The notes under the pieces were generated by a model. The model had not been told where the DNA came from, did not search any database, and saw only the letters and a program-made list of their open reading frames with translations. This document shows, piece after piece, positions 1-5,350 of a stretch of 6,163 nucleotides of DNA. The position numbers were made by a program, and so were the translations under genes. This DNA comes from Frankiaceae bacterium (GTDB lineage Bacteria; Actinomycetota; Actinomycetes; Mycobacteriales; SCTD01): positions 1-6,163 of the forward strand of contig CANKBT010000191.1 in NCBI GenBank assembly GCA_947479995.1, written 5' to 3'. Numbering within the stretch: position 1 is the first letter of the stretch; each line of letters starts with the position of its first letter.

Positions 1-720
1 GGTGCCGCCCGCGGTGGCGACGGTGCGGGTGAGCAGCACGCCGGCGGCGAGCGTGTCGGTGACGGTCCACGGCTCGGGCAGGGTCTGCAGCAGCGCGTAC
101 TCCGCGGGCAGGTCGGCCGGGGTCACGCGCACGTGGGAGATCCAGGCGTACATGCCGGCGGCGTAGGCCTCGATCGCCTCGCGGCTGCTGGCCGGGAGGG
201 CGGCGAGCATCGCGGCGTACTCGGCGTCGGAGTAGGTCAGCGTGCGGGTCTGCACGTCGAGGGGCACGCCGCTGGGGCCGGTGAGCTCGGCGAAGGTGCC
301 GCGGCCCATGCGGCGCACGGCGTCGGCGAGGAAGAGCCGGTCCTGCCCGGCCGCCCAGCCCGCGCCCCACCAGACGTCGGCGCCGGTGTCGCCGTAGACG
401 GCCGGCACGCCGTACTCCTCGTCGCGGTAGACCCGCACGCCGGGCCGCGGCTGCTCCGGCACGAGCCCCGACACGTCGAGGAAGGCGCCGGGCTTGCCGC
501 CCTGCCCGCGCCAGTAGAGCTCGCGCTGGTCGTCGAGGTGCGGCCCGTAGTCGCCGGTGACCGCGCCCTGCGCCTGCCCGGCCAGCGAGACGAAGCCGCT
601 GCCGCCCGGCGGCAGCAGCGTCTCCACCTGCAGCTCCTGCGCCGGCGGCGCGTCGGCGGCGGCGGCGGGCGCGGCGAGCGCGACGGTCAGCAGGGGGGCG
701 ACGAGCAGCGCGCGCAGCAT
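1..720 (-). CDS. Penicillin acylase family protein (S45, Ntn-hydrolase), N-terminal part, runs off window
   Basis: Only the first 240 residues are present; the frame is open to base 1, so the gene continues outside the window. Seen: an ATG start followed by a Sec-type signal peptide, with a hydrophobic stretch at about residues 3-18 and an Ala-rich AAAAD cleavage region near 19-23. The mature start carries LLPPGGSGFVSL (35-46). The diagnostic stretch is at about 95-146: VRVYRDEEYGVPAVYGDT, then DVWWGAGWAAGQDRLFLAD and GRGTFAEL. It matches the alpha-chain entry motif of penicillin/AHL/lipopeptide acylases. Family knowledge: these are made as precursors that self-cleave to expose an N-terminal Ser on the beta chain and hydrolyse amide side chains outside the cytoplasmic membrane. 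That catalytic Ser lies beyond the window, so activity and substrate cannot be judged. The ATG lies 12 bases after the stop of the upstream minus-strand gene and has no clear Shine-Dalgarno, so it is probably cotranscribed and perhaps coupled. Confidence 0.93.
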   Translation of the reverse strand, partial: MLRALLVAPLLTVALAAPAAAADAPPAQELQVETLLPPGGSGFVSLAGQAQGAVTGDYGPHLDDQRELYWRGQGGKPGAFLDVSGLVPEQPRPGVRVYRDEEYGVPAVYGDTGADVWWGAGWAAGQDRLFLADAVRRMGRGTFAELTGPSGVPLDVQTRTLTYSDAEYAAMLAALPASSREAIEAYAAGMYAWISHVRVTPADLPAEYALLQTLPEPWTVTDTLAAGVLLTRTVATAGGT

Positions 721-732
721 CGGCGCAGCGTG

Positions 733-1566
733 TCAGAACAGGTCGGCCGGCGGGACCGGTGTCGGGCCGACGGTCGCGTCGGTGATGACGCGCGCGCCGC
801 CGGTGAGGTCGTGCAGGGCGTCGCCGCTGACCACGCGCGCGGTGCCCGCGGCGCGCGCGGCCCGCCGCCGCAGGCCGTCCAGCGGCAGCGGCGCGTCGGA
901 GCCGGCGAGCACGAGGTTGCCGAAGCGCCGGCCGCGCAGCACGCCGGGGTCGGCCAGCAGCACCACGTGCGCGAAGACGTCGTGCAGCGTCGCGACGGTC
1001 GCCCGCGTGAAGCCCAGCGCACCGCCGTCGCCGACGTTGAGCGCGTACGCCCCGCCGGGCCGCAGCAGCCGCGCCACCGCGCGCACGTGCTCGACCGTCG
1101 TCACGTGCGGCGGGATGCGGGCGGCGGAGAAGACGTCGCCGACGACCAGGTCGCACGAGGCCTCGGCCAGCCGCGCGACCTCGGCGCGGGCGTCGCCCAC
1201 CCGCAGCTTGAAGCCGGCCGTGCCCAGCTCGGCGCGCACCACCTCGACCAGCCGGGCGTCGGCCTCGACGACCAGCTGCGTGGAGCCCGGGCGGGTGGCG
1301 GCGACGTAGCGGGGGAGCGTGCACGCCCCGCCGCCGAGGTGCAGCGCGGTGAGCGGGCCGGGCGGCGCGAGGTCGACGAGGTCGCCGAGCCACCGGACGT
1401 ACGCGTAGTCGAGGTGCGTCGGGTCGTCGGTGTCGACGTAGCTCTGCGGCACGCCGTCGACCGACAGCTCGACGCCGGACGGCCGGTCGGCGTCGCGCAG
1501 CAGCTCGGCCGTGCCGCCGTCGACCTGCCAGCGCCCGGGGACCGGCTCGTGCCGCACGCGTGCCAC
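733..1566 (-). CDS. Spermidine-synthase-like class I SAM-binding protein
   Basis: This is a 277-residue Rossmann-fold protein of the spermidine synthase / methyltransferase superfamily, presumably cytoplasmic. Seen, numbered from the GTG at 1566: the family's N-terminal strand region VDGVPQSYVDTDDPTHLDY (37-55); the nucleotide-binding loop HLGGGACTLPRY (76-87); an acidic residue ending strand 2, VVEADARL (99-106, Glu101); GDAR (124-127); and DLVVGDVFSAARIPP (139-153), where true aminopropyltransferases carry their catalytic Asp motif. That motif (D-S/T-S/T-D-P) is absent, so polyamine synthesis is doubtful; methyl transfer or another SAM-type role is possible. Start choice: the frame is open to a GTG at 1605, but that start would overlap the divergent transporter gene. 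Similarity to family members begins near RVRHEP, and the GTG at 1566 has a TAGTGT hexamer 7 bases upstream, fitting a leaderless start. It is followed after 12 bases by the penicillin-acylase-family gene, a likely two-gene operon. Confidence 0.88.
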   Translation of the reverse strand: MARVRHEPVPGRWQVDGGTAELLRDADRPSGVELSVDGVPQSYVDTDDPTHLDYAYVRWLGDLVDLAPPGPLTALHLGGGACTLPRYVAATRPGSTQLVVEADARLVEVVRAELGTAGFKLRVGDARAEVARLAEASCDLVVGDVFSAARIPPHVTTVEHVRAVARLLRPGGAYALNVGDGGALGFTRATVATLHDVFAHVVLLADPGVLRGRRFGNLVLAGSDAPLPLDGLRRRAARAAGTARVVSGDALHDLTGGARVITDATVGPTPVPPADLF

Positions 1567-1598
1567 GCCCGCGACACTAGGGCGACCACAATGGGCCG
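1567..1598. promoter_or_regulatory. Compact divergent promoter region, probably leaderless on both sides
   Basis: Only 32 bases separate the chosen GTG starts at 1566 (minus) and 1599 (plus). On the minus strand a TAGTGT hexamer (1574-1579) matches the actinobacterial -10 pattern TAnnnT and is followed by exactly 7 bases before the GTG. On the plus strand CACAAT (1587-1592, 4 of 6 to TATAAT) is followed by 6 bases before the GTG. Neither start has a purine-rich Shine-Dalgarno. That spacing places transcription starts at or next to the start codons, the arrangement of leaderless mRNAs. I see no good -35 element on either side. Any -35 would lie inside the opposite gene, so the two promoters would compete or be controlled together. 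Inferred from spacing only. Confidence 0.35.
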
Positions 1599-2825
1599 GT
1601 GACACCCGCGACCTCCCCGACCCGGCGCGAGCGGCTCCGCCTCGTGCTCGTCCTGGGCCTGCTCGTGGCGCTGGGGCCGCTGACGATCGACGCCTACCTG
1701 CCCGCGCTGCCCAGCATCCGCGACGACCTCGGCTCGACCGACGCCGCCGTGCAGCTCACGCTCACCGCGACGCTCGCGGGCGTCGCCGTCGGGCAGCTCG
1801 TGCACGGGCCGCTGTCCGACGCCCACGGCCGCCGGCGCCCGCTGCTCGCCGGCGTCGCGCTGCACGTGCTCGCCAGCGCGCTCTGCGTCGTCGCGCCGAG
1901 CGTCGAGGTGCTCACCGTGCTGCGCGTGCTGCAGGGCCTGGGCAGCGCCGCCGCCAGCGTCATCGCGTACGCCGTCGTGCGCGACCTGTTCGAGGGGCAC
2001 GAGGTCGCGCGGGTGCTGTCGCGCCTCATCCTGGTGCTCGGGCTCGCGCCCGTGCTGGCGCCGACCCTCGGGGGCGAGGTGCTGCGCCACACGACCTGGC
2101 CGGGCGTCTTCGTCGTGCTCGCGCTCGCCGGGCTGGCGCTCCTCGTGCTGGCCGCCACGCAGCTGCCCGAGACGCTGCCGCCCGCGCGGCGCCGCGCGAC
2201 CGGCGTGCGCAGCAGCCTGGCGGCCTACCGGGGGCTGCTGCGCGACCGCACCTACGTCGGGCTCATCGTCGTGTCGGGCTCGGCCTTCGCGGCCCTGTTC
2301 GCCTACGTGTCCGGCTCGTCGTTCGTCTACCAGGAGCAGTACGGCCTGTCGGAGCAGGCCTTCGCGCTGCTGTTCGGCGCCGGGTCGGTGGCGCTCATCG
2401 GCGCCACGCAGGTCAACCTGCGGCTGCTGCGCACCCGGTCGCCGGAGCAGGCGCTCGGGCTGGCGCTCGGGCTGGGCGTGGCCGCCGCCGCGGTGCTCGT
2501 CGCCGTCGGCCTGGTCGACCTCGGCCTGGCGGGCTTCGTGCTGCCGCTGTGGGTCGTGCTGCTCGCCGTCGGGCTGACGATGCCCAACGCGCCGGCGCTC
2601 GCGCTCGGCCGGCACGGCGAGGCGGCCGGCACCGCGGCCGCGCTGCACGGCTTCGCGATGTTCGGGCTGGCGGCGGCGGTCGCCCCGCTCGTCGGGGTGC
2701 TCGGCGGCGACGCCGTCGCGCTCTCGCTGGTGGTGCTCGGCACGCTGCTGGTGGCGGCCGTGGTGCTCCGCGCGGTGGTGCTGCCGGGCCTGCGCGAGGC
2801 GCCCGCGCCGGTCGACGCGCGCTAG
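1599..2825 (+). CDS. Bcr/CflA family MFS drug-efflux transporter
   Basis: This is a 408-residue integral membrane protein, the usual length for the Bcr/CflA branch (DHA1) of the major facilitator superfamily, with about 12 hydrophobic segments. Seen: in helix 1, LTIDAYLPALPSI (28-40) with the family's Asp31; motif A between helices 2 and 3, GPLSDAHGRRRP (70-81); motif B in helix 4, LRVLQGLGSAAASV (108-121) with Arg109, then AVVRDLF (125-131); motif C-like LVLGLAPVLAPTLGGEV (145-161); an ETLPPARRR central loop (191-199); and SGSSFVYQEQYGLSE (238-252) in the second half. Family knowledge: these are proton-coupled exporters of compounds such as bicyclomycin, sulfonamides or chloramphenicol-like drugs. 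The substrate here cannot be deduced. The GTG start follows a CACAAT hexamer by 6 bases, suggesting a leaderless message. The gene stands alone on its strand, divergent from the SAM-fold gene, and shares its CTAG stop region with the convergent lipoprotein gene. Confidence 0.95.
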   Translation: MTPATSPTRRERLRLVLVLGLLVALGPLTIDAYLPALPSIRDDLGSTDAAVQLTLTATLAGVAVGQLVHGPLSDAHGRRRPLLAGVALHVLASALCVVAPSVEVLTVLRVLQGLGSAAASVIAYAVVRDLFEGHEVARVLSRLILVLGLAPVLAPTLGGEVLRHTTWPGVFVVLALAGLALLVLAATQLPETLPPARRRATGVRSSLAAYRGLLRDRTYVGLIVVSGSAFAALFAYVSGSSFVYQEQYGLSEQAFALLFGAGSVALIGATQVNLRLLRTRSPEQALGLALGLGVAAAAVLVAVGLVDLGLAGFVLPLWVVLLAVGLTMPNAPALALGRHGEAAGTAAALHGFAMFGLAAAVAPLVGVLGGDAVALSLVVLGTLLVAAVVLRAVVLPGLREAPAPVDAR

Positions 2826-2840
2826 GCGGCCGGCGCCGGC
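2822..2840. other. Convergent stop overlap (CTAG) with adjacent GC palindrome
   Basis: The transporter's TAG stop (2823-2825, plus) and the lipoprotein's TAG stop (2822-2824, minus) share the palindrome CTAG, so there is no intergenic space. Four bases further on is a perfect 12-base palindrome, GCCGGCGCCGGC (2829-2840), inside the 3' end of the lipoprotein coding sequence, where it encodes part of the Ala/Pro tail. It could fold as a hairpin in either transcript, but it has no loop-favouring centre and no T-run. I do not call it a terminator. Confidence 0.5.
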
Positions 2841-3391
2841 GCGGCGGCCGTCCAGGTGAACTCGTAGATCACGGTGACGTCCTCGCGGCGCTCGTCCTTG
2901 CGCACGCCGAGCCCGACGGTGAGGTAGTCGAGCGGCGGGGCGACGAGCTCGACGGCGTCGTCCGGGCGCGCCGGCGACTCGTAGACCGCCCGGCCGCGGG
3001 CGACGTCGGCCTCGGTGAGGCCGAGCACCGCGGCGGCCCCCTCCAGCGCCGCGTCGGCCTGCGCGCGCGGCACGGAGGTGTAGACGTACAGCGAGGTGGG
3101 CGGCGCCTCGCGCCCGCCGGCCACCGAGTCGACGCGGAAGGCCTCGAGGTCGAGCGTGCGGCCCTGCGGCAGGTCGACGCCGACCGGCAGCGGGTCGCCG
3201 GTGCCGCGGTCGAACGCGAGGGCCGGCGCGTCGGCGGGGTAGCCGAGGTCGTCGCGGGTCGGCGGGGCGGTGAGGTCGTAGCGGGCCGGGCGGTCCATGG
3301 CGTCGGGTGCCTCCGTCGGGTCGGTCTGCGTGCAGGCGGGCAGCGCGGTGGCGGTCAGGACGAGCGCGGCCACCGCGAGCGCGGCCCTCAC
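2822..3391 (-). CDS. Putative secreted lipoprotein of unknown function
   Basis: This 189-residue protein begins with a GTG that overlaps the stop of the preceding gene (GTGA, bases 3388-3391). Seen: a type II signal peptide MRAALAVAALVLTATALPAC with lipobox LPAC and lipidated Cys at residue 20, followed by a short Thr/Pro/Asp linker. The mature domain contains YDLTAPPTRDDLGYPADAP (38-56), GVDLPQGRTLDLEAFRV (71-87), a strand-like LYVYTS (101-106), and VTVIYEFTW near the end (172-180). It closes with an Ala/Pro tail. I do not recognise the domain; the strand-helix-strand look suggests a small alpha/beta fold. The lipobox predicts attachment to the outer face of the membrane. The 4-base overlap and a hairpin covering the ribosome-binding region make translation dependent on the upstream WXG-like gene, so the two products are probably made in a fixed ratio and work together. 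An in-frame extension far upstream exists but has no coding character, and the lipoprotein signal fixes the start. Confidence 0.85.
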   Translation of the reverse strand: MRAALAVAALVLTATALPACTQTDPTEAPDAMDRPARYDLTAPPTRDDLGYPADAPALAFDRGTGDPLPVGVDLPQGRTLDLEAFRVDSVAGGREAPPTSLYVYTSVPRAQADAALEGAAAVLGLTEADVARGRAVYESPARPDDAVELVAPPLDYLTVGLGVRKDERREDVTVIYEFTWTAAAPAPAA

Positions 3392-5298
3392 CAGTCGACG
3401 TCCACGTCGACGTCCCACCGCGTCAGCTGCTCGGCCAGCTCGTCCAAGCGGTTCACGGTGCGGTACTCCTCGATGCGCCGGCGCACCACCTCGGGGTCGT
3501 CGCTGATGAGCCCCTCGGCCTGCAGCTGCTCGACGCCGCGCTCGCGCAGCAGGCGCTCGTACGCCGGGAGGGTGTCGTCGGCGAGCAGCTCCATGCGCGG
3601 CCCGAAGTGCGACACGTTGTAGCTGGGCAGCGGTGTCGTGACCTCGGCGTCGACCTCCGGGCCGAGTCCGAAGGGGCCGCGGTGCAGGGGCACCTCGACG
3701 ACGAGCGGGCGGTGCTGCGCCGGCGACACCGCCCCCGGCACGCTCGGCGCGCCGACGAGCCCCGCGACGTACGTGAAGGCCGGGCCGCTCGGGAAGTGGT
3801 TCCGCATCGCGTCGTAGTCGTCGCCGATGACGGCGCCCTGCTCGCGGTAGGCCATCGAGTAGTTGGCCGCCGTCATGAGCTGCTGCCGCTCCGGGCTGCC
3901 CTCCGGCAGGGTCGACGCCCGCGCCATGTCGTGGAACGCCTGCACGGTGCGGGCGTCGAGCAGGCCCGCGGCCCGCATCTCGTCGACCGCGGCGAGCCCC
4001 CCGTCGGCGTAGGCCTGGTGGGCCGAGCCGATGTCGGTGAAGATCTGCTTCTGCATGGACAGGAACATCGTCTCGTAGTGCCGCAGCTCGCTCTCGCTCA
4101 GCTCGCCGAGCGGGCCGACCGGGGAGCCCGGGATGCGCGAGGCGAGGTCGGCGACCTGGCCGAACTGGTCGAGGTCGTAGAAGGCGGCGGCGAACCCGGC
4201 GCCGACCATGTTGGCCAGGCCGGCCCACTCCAGCTCGGGGTTCTCGAGGAACAGCCGGCCGTAGTGCGCGTAGACCTCCTCGATCGTCTCGGCGTTGGCG
4301 AAGGCCCCCTTGTCGATGTCCCACGCGGCGGCGTCGATGCCGGCCTCCTCGCAGGCGACGAGGAACCAGTGCTGCTGCAGCAGGGCGCGGTACTCCGTCG
4401 GGTCCATGCCGGCGTCGCGCGCCAGCTGGAGCTGCGCGGTGACCTCCGCGAGGTCGAAGCCCGGCGTGCCCTTGGCGAGACGCAGCTGCAGCAGCTCGTC
4501 GGCGATGCCGGAGAAGCCGCTCGCGTCGCCGAACTCCGCGAGCAGGCGCGGGCCGTCGTGGTTGTGGCGCCGGATGCGCGCGGCGGCCACGCGCACGGAC
4601 TCCGCCAGGCCGTCGAGCTGGCTGCCGGCCATGCCGAGGCCGGTGAAGCCGTACGCCTCGGCGATCGGCTCGACGAGGCGCCCGCCGCCGAGCCCCCACG
4701 CGTCCGTGGCGCGCAGCGGCGTGCCGGTCGCGGACGACTCGCCGAGGCGGGCGAGCGTCACGCCGAGCGACAGGTCGTCGAGCGCGGGCGCGACCGCGTC
4801 GAGCGCCGAGAGCTCGACCGAGAAGCGCCCGCCGGGGCTGGTGACAGGGGGCAGCAGCGACGACGCGGGGGCGGCGTGCAGCACGGGCGGGGCGGGGTCG
4901 GGCACGACGCCCAGCCAGGAGAGGTCGGGCACCGGGGGCACGTCCTGCAGCTCGGCGCGCAGGCCGCCGGTCGGCTCGCCCGCCCGGGCGGCCTCGCGCA
5001 GGTCCTCCTGCAGCCCGGCGACGCGCTCGTCGCGCGCGGTGCGCATCGCCTCGAGCAGCTCGGTGGCCTCGCCCGCCACGTGGTCCGACGCGTCGGCGCA
5101 GCCCGCCATGAGCCCGCGCGCGTCCTCGACGCGGCGCAGCACCGCGCTCACCTGGGCGCGCATCTCGTCACCGGCCCCGCACTCCCAGCGCGCGGCCTCG
5201 ACCGAGGCCGCGGCGGCAGGCACGCGGTCGAGCAGCTGGCGGTGCGCGGCGCGCAGGTTCGTCGCCAGGTCGGTCAGCTCCGACGGGTCCACCCACAT
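3388..5298 (-). CDS. Large protein with N-terminal WXG100-like helical domain, unknown function
   Basis: This is a 636-residue soluble protein with no signal peptide or membrane segment. Numbered from the ATG at 5298: residues 1-105 are nearly all helix with a WECG turn (38-41) between two long amphipathic helices, resembling the WXG100/ESX fold of type VII secretion substrates. A Pro-rich linker lies at about 118-157. The core (about 240-520) is helical, with landmarks AWDIDKGAFANAETIEEVY, WAGLANMVGAGFAAAFYDLDQF, MQKQIFTDIGSAHQAYADGG and YREQGAVIGDDYDAMRNHFP. The C-terminal part (about 520-625) contains DDTLPAYERLL and RRRIEEYRTVNRLDELAEQL. The end is WDVDVDVDW (628-636). The core looks like a conserved actinobacterial family that I know only as hypothetical. 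I see no enzyme motif and no YxxxD/E secretion signal. Start: a GTG at 5307 is possible, but the ATG at 5298 fits the WVDPSEL opening and has TACCGT 7 bases upstream. Its stop overlaps the lipoprotein start. Confidence 0.85.
   Translation of the reverse strand: MWVDPSELTDLATNLRAAHRQLLDRVPAAAASVEAARWECGAGDEMRAQVSAVLRRVEDARGLMAGCADASDHVAGEATELLEAMRTARDERVAGLQEDLREAARAGEPTGGLRAELQDVPPVPDLSWLGVVPDPAPPVLHAAPASSLLPPVTSPGGRFSVELSALDAVAPALDDLSLGVTLARLGESSATGTPLRATDAWGLGGGRLVEPIAEAYGFTGLGMAGSQLDGLAESVRVAAARIRRHNHDGPRLLAEFGDASGFSGIADELLQLRLAKGTPGFDLAEVTAQLQLARDAGMDPTEYRALLQQHWFLVACEEAGIDAAAWDIDKGAFANAETIEEVYAHYGRLFLENPELEWAGLANMVGAGFAAAFYDLDQFGQVADLASRIPGSPVGPLGELSESELRHYETMFLSMQKQIFTDIGSAHQAYADGGLAAVDEMRAAGLLDARTVQAFHDMARASTLPEGSPERQQLMTAANYSMAYREQGAVIGDDYDAMRNHFPSGPAFTYVAGLVGAPSVPGAVSPAQHRPLVVEVPLHRGPFGLGPEVDAEVTTPLPSYNVSHFGPRMELLADDTLPAYERLLRERGVEQLQAEGLISDDPEVVRRRIEEYRTVNRLDELAEQLTRWDVDVDVDW
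3394..3411 (-). promoter_or_regulatory. Hairpin just upstream of the lipoprotein start codon
   Basis: The 18 bases gtcgacgtccacgtcgac form a perfect 8-base inverted repeat with a 2-base centre, which can fold as a 7-bp stem with a 4-base loop. On the minus-strand mRNA the stem ends two bases before the lipoprotein GTG at 3391, covering the place where a Shine-Dalgarno would sit; no good one is visible. The same bases encode the DVDVD part of the preceding protein's tail. Translating ribosomes finishing that protein would melt the hairpin and could re-initiate at GTGA. This reads as a coupling device, but the repeated Asp-Val codons alone could also produce it. Confidence 0.35.
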
Positions 5299-5305
5299 GC
5301 CCCGC

Positions 5306-5311
5306 ACGGTA
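5306..5311 (-). promoter_or_regulatory. Candidate -10 element for the WXG-like gene (leaderless)
   Basis: The minus strand reads TACCGT, matching the actinobacterial TAnnnT -10 pattern, then 7 bases (GCGGGGC), then the ATG at 5298. That spacing would start the mRNA at the ATG. It lies in the 52-base gap after the stop of the repeat-protein gene. No convincing -35 is visible. If real, the WXG-like/lipoprotein pair has its own promoter in addition to any read-through from the repeat-protein gene. Confidence 0.3.
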
Positions 5312-5350
5312 CGAGCGCGACCGCCCGCGCGCAGGGGCGTTCACCCGGTC

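Noticed and set aside
133..1602. Plus-strand 489-codon open frame antisense to the acylase and SAM-fold genes
   Set aside because: Its low-complexity Arg/Gly/Ala/Val translation lies opposite two genes with strong family motifs on the minus strand.
1567..1605. GTG at 1605 as the start of the SAM-fold protein
   Set aside because: It would overlap the transporter start and add 13 residues (including His-Cys-Gly-Arg-Pro) with no family similarity. The GTG at 1566 has a better-placed upstream hexamer, though the longer form is not excluded.
1101..2648. Minus-strand 515-codon open frame antisense to the transporter
   Set aside because: It is Gln/Arg/His-rich with no motifs, and it conflicts with both the transporter and the SAM-fold gene, whose family motifs are clear.
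1511..3622. Long plus-strand open frame (about 700 codons) across the transporter and lipoprotein genes
   Set aside because: It has an Arg/Ala/Gly-rich low-complexity translation with no recognisable motif. It runs over two genes that have clear family or signal features, and is the stop-poor shadow frame typical of very GC-rich DNA.
5322..5339. Possible terminator hairpin between the repeat-protein gene and the WXG-like gene
   Set aside because: It has only a 5-bp stem (CGCCC/GGGCG) with an 8-base loop and no T-run, which is expected by chance at this GC content.
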